From Paraburkholderia phenazinium (GTDB lineage Bacteria > Pseudomonadota > Gammaproteobacteria > Burkholderiales > Burkholderiaceae), in NCBI RefSeq assembly GCF_900100735.1, contig NZ_FNCJ01000031.1:1-64000 (forward strand): DNA of 64,000 nt. Reading direction: 5' to 3'. A program made the position numbers and the translations under genes. Under the pieces are notes generated by a model. The model did not search any database, had not been told where the DNA came from, and saw only the letters and a program-made list of their open reading frames with translations. Below, one piece after another: positions 43,719-52,786 of the stretch (the first letter of the stretch is position 1; each line of letters opens with the position of its first letter).

Positions 43719-45101
43719 ATGGCCAGACAGATCCGTCTCAACGCGTTCGATATGAACTGCGTCGGGCATCAGTCGCCGGGTTTGTGGGCGCATCCGCGCG
43801 ACACCTCCTGGCGCTACAAGCACCTCGATTACTGGACCGAGCTCGCCAAGCTGCTCGAACGCGGCAAATTCGACGGCCTGTTCATCGCCGACGTGCTCGG
43901 CATCTATGACGTGTTCCAGGGCAATGGCGAGGCCGCGATTCGCCAGGCTGCGCAGGTACCGGTCAACGATCCGATCCTGCTGGTCTCGGCGATGGCGAGC
44001 GTGACCGAGCATCTTGGCTTTGGCGTGACGTGCTCGCTCTCATACGAGCATCCCTATCCGTTCGCGCGACGCATGTCGACGCTCGATCATTTGACCAACG
44101 GGCGGGTAGGCTGGAACATCGTCACGTCGTATCTGGATAGCGCAGCACGCAACGTGGGCTTGCCGAGCCAGGCGAATCACGACGAGCGCTACGCACTGGC
44201 GGAGGAGTATCTGGACGTCTGCTACAAGCTGTGGGAGTCGTCATGGGAAGACGATGCAGTCGTGCGTGATGCGGCACGCCAGGTTTTCACGGAACCCTCC
44301 AAGGTGCATCCCATTGAACACCATGGACAGTACTTCGATGTGCCGGGCATTCACCTGTGCGAGCCGTCGCCGCAGCGCACGCCGGTGCTGTATCAGGCGG
44401 GGGCATCGAAACGCGGCAAGGACTTCGCTGCGCAGCACGCCGAGTGCATCTTCATTGCGGCGCCGTCGCGCACGATTCTGAAGCGGTTCGTGGCCGACAT
44501 CCGTGCTCGCGTGAAGTCGTTCGGGCGCGATCCGCACGACGTGCTGATCTTCAACCTGCACACGGTGATCACCGGCAAAACTTCGGCTGAAGCGTACGCG
44601 AAGCACGCGGACTATCGCCGCTATGCCAGCGACGAAGGCGCACTCGCGTTGATGTCCGGTTGGACTGGGATCGATCTGTCGAAATACGATCTGGATGAAC
44701 CGCTGCGTCACGTGGAGAGCAACGCGGTGCAATCCGCGGTGGAGGCGCTCTCGAGCGCCGATCCGACCCGGGTGTGGACGGTACGCGAGATCGCGAAGTG
44801 GGGCGGCATAGGTGGCCTGGGGCCGCTATCGGTTGGCGATCCCCAAGAGATTGCCGATGAACTGCAGTCGTGGGTCGAGGAGACGGACGTCGACGGCTTT
44901 AATCTCGCCTACGCGCTGACGCACGAGACGTTTAGCGATTTCGTCGAGCTGGTCGTACCGGAATTGCAGCGCCGTGGCGTGTACAAAACCGAGTATGCGA
45001 GCGGCTCATTGCGCGAGAAGCTGCACGGCGGCGGGGCGCGCCTGGCCGAGCCGCATCCGGGCGCACGGTATCGCGCGCGCCATACGGCGTCTGCTGAATA
45101 A
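43719..45101 (+). CDS. LLM-class flavin monooxygenase, NtaA/SnaA/DszA family
   Basis: The 460-residue enzyme has the luciferase-like TIM barrel of the NtaA/SnaA/SoxA(DszA) family: RQIRLNAFDMNCVGHQSPGL, FDGLFIADVLG, SYEHPYPFARRMSTLDHLTN, GRVGWNIVTSYLDSAARN and PVLYQAGASKRGKDFAAQHA. Relatives use FMNH2 to cleave C-N or C-S bonds. The start at 43719 (MARQIRLN) fits the family; the TTG at 43707 is less likely. It follows the two SfnB-like genes, echoing the pairing of DszC with DszA. Confidence 0.92.
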   Translation: MARQIRLNAFDMNCVGHQSPGLWAHPRDTSWRYKHLDYWTELAKLLERGKFDGLFIADVLGIYDVFQGNGEAAIRQAAQVPVNDPILLVSAMASVTEHLGFGVTCSLSYEHPYPFARRMSTLDHLTNGRVGWNIVTSYLDSAARNVGLPSQANHDERYALAEEYLDVCYKLWESSWEDDAVVRDAARQVFTEPSKVHPIEHHGQYFDVPGIHLCEPSPQRTPVLYQAGASKRGKDFAAQHAECIFIAAPSRTILKRFVADIRARVKSFGRDPHDVLIFNLHTVITGKTSAEAYAKHADYRRYASDEGALALMSGWTGIDLSKYDLDEPLRHVESNAVQSAVEALSSADPTRVWTVREIAKWGGIGGLGPLSVGDPQEIADELQSWVEETDVDGFNLAYALTHETFSDFVELVVPELQRRGVYKTEYASGSLREKLHGGGARLAEPHPGARYRARHTASAE

Positions 45102-45144
45102 CACATCGTTCCATTCGAACTTAACGACAGGTTGAGGAGCATCC

Positions 45145-46215
45145 ATGAAATCGCTGTTTCGTCACACATCTCAAGTGCGCCGCATGGTTGGCGCGTTGAC
45201 GCTGCTTTCTGCGAGCGTGCTGCTGGGTCAAACCACACAGGCGGCACCGCTGAAGGGTGCTCCTGCGCCGTTCGACAAAGGCGGCGTGAAGATTGCGCTG
45301 GTGAATTACCTGTCGACAGGGGACTTCTTTCAGGCCTACGAGGCCGGCGCGCAGAAACAGGCGAAGGCGCTCGGCATCGATCTGCGGATTTACGAAGGAC
45401 GGCAGGACGCAGCCGAACAGCGCGAGCAGATTCAGCAGGCAATCAGCCTTGGCGTATCGGCGATCATCGTGAATCATGGTTTGCCGGAATCGCTGAAGGA
45501 CGTGGTGCAGCGCGCGCTCGACAAGGGTATCAAGGTGGTGGCGTTCGACGTGGACCTGAACAACCCGAAGGTGCCGCAGATTGAACAAAGCGATCATGAC
45601 CTGGCCACATTGCTCCTGAATCAGGCAGTGAAGGATAACGGCGACGCATTCGCCGCGGGGTATGTATACGTGGCGGGCTTCGCGCCGCTCGATCGCCGCG
45701 ACGCGGTGTGGCGTGACTTCAAGACCGCCCATCCGCAGGTGCAGGAGAAGGCGCGCTGGGGCACGGTGGACAATCCGATTGCGCAATCGGTCGCGAATCA
45801 GGCCTCTGCTGCATACCGTGCGCATCCTGAGATTCGCGTGGTGTTTGCCCCTTACGACGAGTTCGCACGGGGCGCCAAGCTCGCTGCGGACGAGGCGAAT
45901 CTCGGCTCGAAGCTGCGCATTTACAGCGCGGATATTTCGACGGCGGACATCGAGGCCATTCGTGCGCCGAACAGTGCCTGGGTAGCGACGGCCGCGACCA
46001 ATCCGGCGGTGGTGGGGGCGGTGTCGGTGCGCGCCGCTGCGTTGGAGGTGGCGGGCGAGGATCCGGGGCATCACATCGTGGTGAAGCCGACGCTGATCAC
46101 GCGTGACGATCTGGTGAAGAACGACATCAAGACGATTGCCGACCTTGGGGCTAAATTCCCGGCGTTTCGCTCGAGCGACGCAGCGAGTGCCGCCTGGATT
46201 CCGGCTGCAGAGTGA
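45145..46215 (+). CDS. Periplasmic binding protein (Peripla_BP_4), probably system A
   Basis: The 356-residue protein has a Sec signal (RRMVGALTLLSASVLLG, cut near TQA) and a type I binding fold: VKIALVNYLSTGDFFQAYEA, QIQQAISLGVSAIIVNHG, IKVVAFDVDL, and RIYSADISTADIEAI. GAGGAGC lies before the ATG. It comes 43 bases after the flavin monooxygenase gene on the same strand, so importer and enzyme are probably co-transcribed. No ATPase or permease is adjacent; plus-strand system A lacks a binding protein and is the natural partner. Confidence 0.9.
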   Translation: MKSLFRHTSQVRRMVGALTLLSASVLLGQTTQAAPLKGAPAPFDKGGVKIALVNYLSTGDFFQAYEAGAQKQAKALGIDLRIYEGRQDAAEQREQIQQAISLGVSAIIVNHGLPESLKDVVQRALDKGIKVVAFDVDLNNPKVPQIEQSDHDLATLLLNQAVKDNGDAFAAGYVYVAGFAPLDRRDAVWRDFKTAHPQVQEKARWGTVDNPIAQSVANQASAAYRAHPEIRVVFAPYDEFARGAKLAADEANLGSKLRIYSADISTADIEAIRAPNSAWVATAATNPAVVGAVSVRAAALEVAGEDPGHHIVVKPTLITRDDLVKNDIKTIADLGAKFPAFRSSDAASAAWIPAAE

Positions 46216-46320
46216 ATTCACAGCGGGGTTGAATCCAGCAGTTGAAACCGGCATTGGCAGGATTGGTATCTTGAGCGACAATCGCGGCGATCTGTCGACA
46301 CCCGTCGCGAGGAGCCTGCC

Positions 46321-46899
46321 ATGTCGGTACTAGTACTGGGGTTGGTGATTTTTCTGGGCGTGCATTCAGTGCGCATCTATGCCGAATCGTGGCGTACGCG
46401 GCAGATTGCCCGGATCGGGGAGAAACCGTGGAAGGGCGCGTATTCCTTGGCCTCCGCCTTGGGGTTGGCGCTGATCATCTGGGGCTACGGGATCGCGCGG
46501 CGCGATCCTGTCCTGCTGTGGACGCCCCCGGTTTGGGCGCCGCATCTTGCCGCGCTGTTGACGCTGATTGCTTTTGTTCTCTTTCTGGCTGCTTATGTTC
46601 CTGGTAATCACTTCAAGGCTTGGGTTAAGCACCCGCAGGCTCTCAGCGTGGGATTGTGGGCGCTCGCGCATTTGCTGGCGAATGGGACTTTGAACGCGGT
46701 TGTGCTGTTTGCGGCTTTTCTTGTTTGGGGTGTGCTGGACTATCGCGCTGCGCGGCGGCGGGATTTGGCTTTAGGGCTTGTTTATCCCGCTGGGACAGTG
46801 GGGCGCGATGTGGTAGCTGTGGTGGGTGGGGTGGTCGCCTGGGTTTTGTTTGCGTTCTGGTTGCATGGGTGGTGGATTGGGGTTCGGCCGTTTGGGTGA
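46321..46899 (+). CDS. NnrU-family membrane protein
   Basis: The 192-residue protein has about six hydrophobic segments. It shows the NnrU blocks GLVIFLGVHSVRIY, HPQALSVGLWALAHLLANG and FAAFLVWGVLDYRAARRR. NnrU proteins are linked to denitrification in some bacteria and to isoprenoid reactions in others; here no such genes are nearby. A GAGGAGCC precedes the ATG. Confidence 0.9.
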   Translation: MSVLVLGLVIFLGVHSVRIYAESWRTRQIARIGEKPWKGAYSLASALGLALIIWGYGIARRDPVLLWTPPVWAPHLAALLTLIAFVLFLAAYVPGNHFKAWVKHPQALSVGLWALAHLLANGTLNAVVLFAAFLVWGVLDYRAARRRDLALGLVYPAGTVGRDVVAVVGGVVAWVLFAFWLHGWWIGVRPFG

Positions 46900-46915
46900 T
46901 AGGCTTTCTTTTGGA

Positions 46916-47619
46916 TTGCCTACGGCGTTTAGGTGGTGTTCTTGCGGCGTTGGCCTTTCCTTGTATTCTTAGTGGTCTATTAGCCTTGCCCCTGTGCGGG
47001 GCGGCACCTACTTTCTTTGCCGCCGCAAAGAAAGTAGGCAAAGAAAGCGGGCTCACCCCGCTAGCGGGTAGTGAGCCATCTCGGTCCGCTACCGGGAACG
47101 GCCCAAGACGAGACCTGCCCTCGCACCACGGGCGTTAGCGACAAAGCGCTCATCCGTTCCAGCGTTGCGCTGCGCGCCCCGCCGTCGGGTATAGCGCCTC
47201 CTGCAAATTCAATAGTTATTCTAACTATCGTGGGCTTGCCGATTTTCGATGAGTTCGTACTGCCGGCAAGCCAAACGCTCCTGGTGCCGCTGCCCTGCTG
47301 GACGATTTACCACGCACCCAGGCAGACCTGCTTTCCCATGCAAACCCGTCCGCGACGCACGAAGTGCGGAGTGGGGTGGATGAGCGCTGTGTCACTAACG
47401 GTGGAAAAGCGAGGGCAGGTCTCGTCTTTGGACCACTTCGGGTTGACCTACGTGATGGACACCTAAGAGCTAGCGGTTGTCAGCCCGCTTTCTTTGCCTA
47501 CTTTCTTTGCGGCGGCAAAGAAAGTAGGTGCCGCCCCGCACAGGGGCAAGGCTAATAGACCACTAAGAATACAAGGAAAGGCCAACGCCCCAGGAACACC
47601 GACCAAACGCCGTAGGCAA
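46916..47619. repeat. 0.7-kb imperfect inverted repeat with hairpin-bearing arms
   Basis: The left arm 46916-47054 is repeated inverted in the right arm 47482-47619. The inner about 108 bases of each arm are nearly identical and the outer 30 bases diverge somewhat. Each arm contains a 14-bp stem with a four-base loop (47007-47038 and 47497-47528). Inside the 427-base centre the inverted match goes on in patches, for example AGACGAGACCTGCCCTCGC near 47103 against its exact complement near 47411. No transposase is present. Hairpins of this kind recur between genes in Burkholderia genomes (from memory), so I read this as two inverted copies of an interspersed repeat. Short frames here are shadows of the repeat. 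Confidence 0.88.
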
Positions 47620-47788
47620 CCACCCCGACAACAACTCAAGGAAAGACCAACACCACACGCACACCACCAAAGCGCCGCACAGGCAAAAAAAAGCCCACAA
47701 ATCTGCAGGCTTGAAAAGTACTCGGAGTTTCGCAATCGAAATCGCGAGCCGCGATCCTATCGTGCGAATGTGAAAGCGCCGTGAAAGC

Positions 47789-48385
47789 TCACAAATCGAA
47801 GAACACGGTTTCCTGTTCGCCTTGCATATGGATATCAAACCGATACACCGTCTTACTGGTCCCATCCACACGCCGTGCAATTAAAGTCCCACGCCGCTCC
47901 GCCGGTACCAACGCGAGCACTGGATCACTTTCATTGGCAGCAGCCTCATCATCGAAGTAAACCCGCGTGAACGTATGCAGCAACATCCCCCGCATCGTCA
48001 CGATCACATTCAGATGCGGCGCTTCGTCCGAAGCAGAAGCAGCGCGCCCCGGCTTCACCGTCTCGACAATAAACCGCTTCTGCGGATCCGTCCCGGTGCC
48101 AACCCGCGCAAACCCACGGAACCCACTCGCTTCAACCTCCGCCCGCGAAGCCGGATATCGCCCTTGGGCATCCACCTGCGAGACTTCGAGCATGGCATCG
48201 CCAATAACCTTGCCGTCGCCATCGAACACCTGACCCACAATCGTAATGTGCTCGCCGGCCGCTTCATGATCCGCGATAGCGGGAGTAAAGAGGCTCTTGA
48301 AGTCAAAGTTGTACTGCTCCGGACACAGCCCATACGCGAAGTACGGGCCAACCGTTTGCGAAGGCGTTTGTTTGAGTGCGGTCAT
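47789..48385 (-). CDS. pcaG: Protocatechuate 3,4-dioxygenase alpha subunit
   Basis: The 198-residue subunit opens LKQTPSQTVGPYFAYGL, the standard alpha-subunit start, and has ITIVGQVFDGDGKVIGDAML, RGFARVGTGTD and NVIVTMRGMLLHTFTRVYFD. With PcaH it cleaves protocatechuate between its two hydroxyls to 3-carboxymuconate in the beta-ketoadipate pathway. The iron ligands sit in the beta subunit. It starts three bases after the pcaH stop and is followed by the 0.7-kb repeat. Confidence 0.96.
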   Translation of the reverse strand: MTALKQTPSQTVGPYFAYGLCPEQYNFDFKSLFTPAIADHEAAGEHITIVGQVFDGDGKVIGDAMLEVSQVDAQGRYPASRAEVEASGFRGFARVGTGTDPQKRFIVETVKPGRAASASDEAPHLNVIVTMRGMLLHTFTRVYFDDEAAANESDPVLALVPAERRGTLIARRVDGTSKTVYRFDIHMQGEQETVFFDL

Positions 48386-48388
48386 GGC

Positions 48389-49093
48389 TTAGCGCTCCAT
48401 CGGAGTTTCGTTCGGGCCGCGCAGCACGATGTCGAAATCGTAGCCGAGCGCGTAGGCTTCCTGCGTCGTATCCAGCGAGAAACGCGACACGAGCCGCTCG
48501 CGCGCATGCTCGGGCGTGCCCTGGAAGATCGGATCGAAAGCCAGCAGCGGGTCGCCTGGGAAATACATCTGTGTGACGAGCCGCGAGCCGAAGTGGTCGC
48601 CGAACAGCGAGAAGTGAATGTGATTCGGACGCCATGCGTTCGGGTGATTGCCCCACGGATACGCGCCCGGCTTGATCGTCAAAAAGCGATAGCGGCCTTC
48701 GTTATCGGTCAGGCAGCGTCCCGCACCGAGGAAGTTCGGATCCAGCGGTGCATCGTGCTGGTCGGCCTTATGCACGTATCGCCCAGCCGCGTTGGCTTGC
48801 CAGATTTCAACCAGCGTATTGCGCACCGGGCGGCCGCCTTCGTCCAGCACACGTCCCGTTACGATGATCCGCTCGCCCAGCGGCTCGCCGTTGCGCACCG
48901 CGTTGCGCGTCAAATCGTGGTCAAGCGCGCCGAGGTCTTCGGCGCCATACACCGGCACGCGTTGATCGCGCAGCTTTTCCTTCAGCGGAATCAGCGGGCG
49001 CGTCGGGCCGCGTTTCACGGATGAGCCGTAGCCGGGATACACGTAGGCGGGATGCGACTCGAAGTCGCGCGGAGTAAGGATGGACTCGTCCAT
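48389..49093 (-). CDS. pcaH: Protocatechuate 3,4-dioxygenase beta subunit
   Basis: The 234-residue subunit holds the Fe(III) site: tyrosines and histidines in the conserved GRYRFLTIKPGAYPWGNHPN and RPNHIHFSLFG blocks. Other family blocks are LIPLKEKLRDQRVPVYG and RNTLVEIWQANAAGRYVHK. AAGGAGA lies six bases before the ATG at 49093. It is divergent from pcaQ by 108 bases, the usual control arrangement. Other pca genes are not in the window. Confidence 0.97.
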   Translation of the reverse strand: MDESILTPRDFESHPAYVYPGYGSSVKRGPTRPLIPLKEKLRDQRVPVYGAEDLGALDHDLTRNAVRNGEPLGERIIVTGRVLDEGGRPVRNTLVEIWQANAAGRYVHKADQHDAPLDPNFLGAGRCLTDNEGRYRFLTIKPGAYPWGNHPNAWRPNHIHFSLFGDHFGSRLVTQMYFPGDPLLAFDPIFQGTPEHARERLVSRFSLDTTQEAYALGYDFDIVLRGPNETPMER

Positions 49094-49188
49094 GGGTGTC
49101 TCCTTGGATGAATTATGGAATGACAAGGTATGTCGCGACTTTAGCCAATCCAAGAAGTTATGAAAAATGACGTTTTCGCGCCTTTCGT

Positions 49189-49203
49189 ATAACCTGTCGT
49201 TAT
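49189..49203. promoter_or_regulatory. Probable PcaQ operator overlapping the pcaQ start
   Basis: ATAACCTGTCGTTAT has perfect five-base inverted arms around five bases, close to the ATAACC-type motif known for PcaQ. It lies between divergent pcaH and pcaQ and covers the first two bases of the pcaQ ATG. Binding is inferred. Confidence 0.6.
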
Positions 49204-50203
49204 GCAACGAAGCCTCGCGGACAGCCGCGTCAAATTCCGTCATCTCCAGTGCTTTCTGGCCGTCGCGCAGTTCGGCGGGGTCCAGAAGGCGGCTGAGAGT
49301 CTGTCCATCACCCAGCCGGCGGTCTCCAAGACGGTTGCGGAGCTGGAGGCGATTCTCGGCGTCAAGCTGTTCGAGCGCGGCCGCCATGGCGCGGTGATCA
49401 CCCGCGAGGGCCAGCTTTTTATGCCGCATGCCAGCGCCTGTGTCAGCGCGCTGCGCCAGGGCGTCGATCTGCTCGCACGCGCCGAGGGTGCGGCGTCGGC
49501 CACGCTGGAGATCGGCATTCTGCCCACCGTCGCCAGCGCGCTGGTGCCGCCGGTCCTCAAGCTGTTTGCTGTCCAGTGGCCGCGCGTGATCGTGCGCCTT
49601 GCCACCGGCGCCAATGCGGAGTTGCTGGAGCGCCTAAAGGCCGGTTCCATTGAATTCGCGGTGGGGCGTCTGGCCGACCCTGAGCGCATGGTCGGTCTCA
49701 GCTTCGAACAGCTTTTTACCGAGCCGTTGATTGCCGTGGTGCGCGCCGGACATCCGTTGGCGGCGAGCGCTGGGTTGCCCGCGGCGCTGCTTGAAGGTTT
49801 TACTGTGGTGGTGCCGCCGTTCGGGACGCTGATCCGGCAGTCCGCGGACAGTCTGCTGGCGGCGTGGGGTGTGCCGCCGCTCTCGGCATTTGTGGAGGTG
49901 TTGTCGGTGTCGACCGGCCGGGCGCTGGCGCTCGAGAATGACGCGGTCTGGTTCGTGCCGCAAAGTGCAGTCGAATATGAGCTGGCCCGTGGCATGCTCG
50001 TGCGTCTGCCATTGCCGTTTGCCGGTACCGGTGAGCCAGTCGGCCTGATCCGTCGCTCCGATACGCAGCCGTCCCCGGTAGGGATGGCGTTGATCGACGC
50101 GCTTCGCACCGTCGCGCGGCAGCGTATGGTGCCGGCCGCTACGTCTGCGACGCCGGCTAAGGCTAGACGGGGGGCGGCGAAGCCTCGGCGCAAGCCGGCC
50201 TGA
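49202..50203 (+). CDS. pcaQ: LysR-type regulator of protocatechuate catabolism PcaQ
   Basis: The 333-residue regulator has a LysR head (VKFRHLQCFLAVAQFGGVQK, AAESLSITQPAVSKTVAELE, LFERGRHGAVITREG) and the PcaQ-like effector domain (LEIGILPTVASALVPPVLKL, SIEFAVGRLADPERM). A basic, Ala-rich tail (KARRGAAKPRRKPA) ends it. Divergence from pcaHG supports the name. No Shine-Dalgarno sequence precedes the ATG and no alternative start is seen, so the message may be leaderless. Confidence 0.92.
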   Translation: MQRSLADSRVKFRHLQCFLAVAQFGGVQKAAESLSITQPAVSKTVAELEAILGVKLFERGRHGAVITREGQLFMPHASACVSALRQGVDLLARAEGAASATLEIGILPTVASALVPPVLKLFAVQWPRVIVRLATGANAELLERLKAGSIEFAVGRLADPERMVGLSFEQLFTEPLIAVVRAGHPLAASAGLPAALLEGFTVVVPPFGTLIRQSADSLLAAWGVPPLSAFVEVLSVSTGRALALENDAVWFVPQSAVEYELARGMLVRLPLPFAGTGEPVGLIRRSDTQPSPVGMALIDALRTVARQRMVPAATSATPAKARRGAAKPRRKPA

Positions 50204-50470
50204 GGCGGTCTTAGGGTATATCGGCTCGCACCGGGCGGGATCGCACCGCGCGGCGTACCCAGCGGCACGATCAGCGGATGAACTAGTCAGTACAAAATGC
50301 AGTTGCGGGCGACCCCGTCCCCGGTGTACAAACACGGTGCGAAAGCGGGTGCGGTTTCACATATCGCGTAGCATCCGCAAGGCGTCGAGGCGTTGCGCAT
50401 TCGCGGCGGCTTGCGTAGAACGTCAGGACCAGCGTCGGCACAAATGAACAGCTTTGCATGGGAGATTGTC

Positions 50471-51589
50471 ATGTCCAACGACTTGCCCACCTCGAGCGCC
50501 GCAATGCAGGCCGCAGCGGACCCCGAGCACAATCCGCTCGGTACCGCCGGGCTCGAGTTCGTCGAGTTCGCCGCGCGCGATCCGCAGGCGCTCGGCCAGA
50601 CGTTCGAGCAGCTCGGCTTCAAACCGATCGCGCGCCATATCAGCAAGGACGTCACGCTGTACCGCCAGGGCGAGATGAATTTCCTGCTCAATGCCGAGCC
50701 GGACTCGTTCGCCGCGCGCTACGCAGAGGAATACGGCGTGGGCATCTGTGCAGTCGGCATTCGCGTGGCCGATGCGCCGCGCGCCTTCGAGCGGGCCATC
50801 GAACTCGGTGCCTGGGCCTTCGAAGGCGAGAAGATCGGCATGGGCGAGCTGGTGATCCCGGCCATTCAGGGCATTGGCGATTCGCACATCTATTTTGTCG
50901 ACCGCTGGCGCGGCCGTGGCGGTCAGCGTGGTGGCCTCGGCGATATTTCGATCTTCGACATCGATTTCCGGCCCATCGAGATCGATACGGCCCACGCCGA
51001 CCTGAGTCACGCCGGCACGGGGCTGGTCGCCATCGATCATCTGACGCAAACCGTCGGCGCGGGTCGGATGCAGGAGTGGCTCGATTTCTATCGCGATCTG
51101 CTCAACTTCCGCGAGATTCACGAACTGCACGCGAACTGGCATGTTTCCGCCGAATCGCGGGTGATGGTGTCGCCCTGCGGCGCGATCCGCATTCCGCTCT
51201 ATGAGGAAGGCACGCGCCGCACGAACCTGATGCATGAGTATCTGCCGGATCATCCGGGCGAGGGCGTGCAGCATATCGCGCTCGCCACCGGCGATATCTT
51301 TGCCTGTGTCGAGCAACTGTTAGCCAACGGCGTTGAATTCGTCGAGCCGCCGCCGCGCTATTACGAGCAGATCGATGCGCGCCTGCCGGGTCATGGGCTC
51401 GATCTCGAGCGGCTCAAGCGCTGCCGCCTGCTGGTGGACGGCGAGATCGGCGCGGACGGTGTGCCGCTGCTGTTTTTTCAGACCTTTGTGCGCCGCCGCG
51501 CTGGCGAGATCTTCTTCGAGATCGTGCAGCGCAAGGGGCATCACGGTTTTGGCGAGGGCAACCTGAGCGCGCTGGCCCAGGCGCGTTGA
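50471..51589 (+). CDS. hpd: 4-hydroxyphenylpyruvate dioxygenase family protein
   Basis: The 372-residue enzyme resembles bacterial HPPD along its length: LEFVEFAARDPQALGQTFEQ, DVTLYRQGEMNFLLN, IDHLTQTVGAGRM (first iron His), GVQHIALATGDIF (second iron His), and GEIFFEIVQRKGHHGFGEGN (iron Glu plus the C-terminal signature). HPPD turns 4-hydroxyphenylpyruvate into homogentisate in tyrosine breakdown. GGAGATTGTC precedes the ATG. It stands alone between pcaQ and a convergent LysR gene, without hmgA. Confidence 0.92.
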   Translation: MSNDLPTSSAAMQAAADPEHNPLGTAGLEFVEFAARDPQALGQTFEQLGFKPIARHISKDVTLYRQGEMNFLLNAEPDSFAARYAEEYGVGICAVGIRVADAPRAFERAIELGAWAFEGEKIGMGELVIPAIQGIGDSHIYFVDRWRGRGGQRGGLGDISIFDIDFRPIEIDTAHADLSHAGTGLVAIDHLTQTVGAGRMQEWLDFYRDLLNFREIHELHANWHVSAESRVMVSPCGAIRIPLYEEGTRRTNLMHEYLPDHPGEGVQHIALATGDIFACVEQLLANGVEFVEPPPRYYEQIDARLPGHGLDLERLKRCRLLVDGEIGADGVPLLFFQTFVRRRAGEIFFEIVQRKGHHGFGEGNLSALAQAR

Positions 51590-51689
51590 GCGCGAGCGGG
51601 GCGGCAAGCACAAGGAAGCGCTAAGGCTCAGGGCTCAACGCGCATGGGCCAAGCCTCAAGGCAAGGCCCAAAGTCCAGAATCGCACCGC

Positions 51690-52622
51690 TCAGTCCTCAT
51701 CCGCCTCATGAGCCAGCACCGGATTGGCCGCCCCATACAGGACGGCTTGTCCCAGCAACCATTCCCGGAAGCTCGCTAACGGCCGGCCGTGGCTGAGTTC
51801 GGTGGGATAGACCAGGTAATATGCCGCCTCGGCAATCGCGGGTGCGTCGAACGGCACAACCAGCCCGAGCCGCTCGAGTTGCGCTTCGACGAAGAACCTC
51901 GGCACCAGCGCGATACCAAGGCCCGCCGCCGCGCCGCTGATCAGCATGGTGTGCAGTTCGTAGCGCACGCCCTGCATCGCACGGTTGTCCTCCACGCCTA
52001 GTTTGCCGAACCAGTTGGCCCAGCCGTCCGGACGCGTCGTCGAGTGCAGCAGCGGGTAATCGAGCAGATCCGCCGGTGTGCACACCGGCCGCTTCAGCAA
52101 ACTTGCCGCACAGACCGGAATGACTTCCTCGCGGAACAGAAAGTCGGCAGAGGTGCCGGGCCAGGTAGGCTTGCCATAGTGGATGGCCGCTTCGAAGTGG
52201 GTCTCCGCAAACGGAAAGGTGCCGGTGCGCACCCCCAGGTTCACGCGCACGTCCGGATAGCTCGCGTTGAAGTCGGCGAGGCGCGGGATCAGCCAGTGGG
52301 AGGCGAAGGTGGGCAGGGCGGCCAGCTCCAGATAGCCTCCGCCGCTACCGTGCGCAATGATCGACAGCGTGTCGCGGTCGAGCCCTTCCAGCGCGCGGGC
52401 CACCTGCGCGCTGTAGACCTTGCCTGCCTTGGTGAGCACGACACGCTGCTTGACGCGCACGAACAGCCGCACGCCGAGATTGCCCTCGAGCGTAGCGATC
52501 TGGCGCGACACCGCGCTCTCGGTCAGGAACAACTCGCGCGCCGCGTGCGTGAAACTTTCATGCCGTGCCGCCGCCTCGAAGGCAAGCAGCGCACCCATGC
52601 TGGGGATCTTGAACTTTCGCAC
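51690..52622 (-). CDS. LysR-family regulator, GcvA-like, probable hglS regulator
   Basis: The 310-residue regulator has the GcvA-type head (KIPSMGALLAFEAAARHESF, AARELFLTESAVSRQIATLE, LFVRVKQRVVLTKAG) and an effector domain with LELAALPTFASHWLIPRLAD and SGAAAGLGIALVPRFFVE. The start is a GTG with a weak GGAAT. It is divergent from the hglS gene (164 bases between starts), so control of 2-oxoadipate breakdown is the likely role. Confidence 0.92.
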   Translation of the reverse strand: MRKFKIPSMGALLAFEAAARHESFTHAARELFLTESAVSRQIATLEGNLGVRLFVRVKQRVVLTKAGKVYSAQVARALEGLDRDTLSIIAHGSGGGYLELAALPTFASHWLIPRLADFNASYPDVRVNLGVRTGTFPFAETHFEAAIHYGKPTWPGTSADFLFREEVIPVCAASLLKRPVCTPADLLDYPLLHSTTRPDGWANWFGKLGVEDNRAMQGVRYELHTMLISGAAAGLGIALVPRFFVEAQLERLGLVVPFDAPAIAEAAYYLVYPTELSHGRPLASFREWLLGQAVLYGAANPVLAHEADED

Positions 52623-52786
52623 GTTGATTCCGAAAACGCATCAAGTCTGCATATTATCTCGCTTTACGGCGGCCGCGCGAATTTGAATAATCACGGTCAA
52701 ACGATGCCGCGTTTGCGTCCCCACGCAGTTCTGGCGGCTCCCCACTGATGCGCAGGCTCCCGCAGCCTGCCCTCCTGAGAGAAATC

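Noticed and set aside
46643..47784. Proteins beginning with PTFFAAAKKVG on either strand
   Set aside because: They are reading frames of the inverted repeat arms; conservation tracks the DNA hairpins and not the protein.
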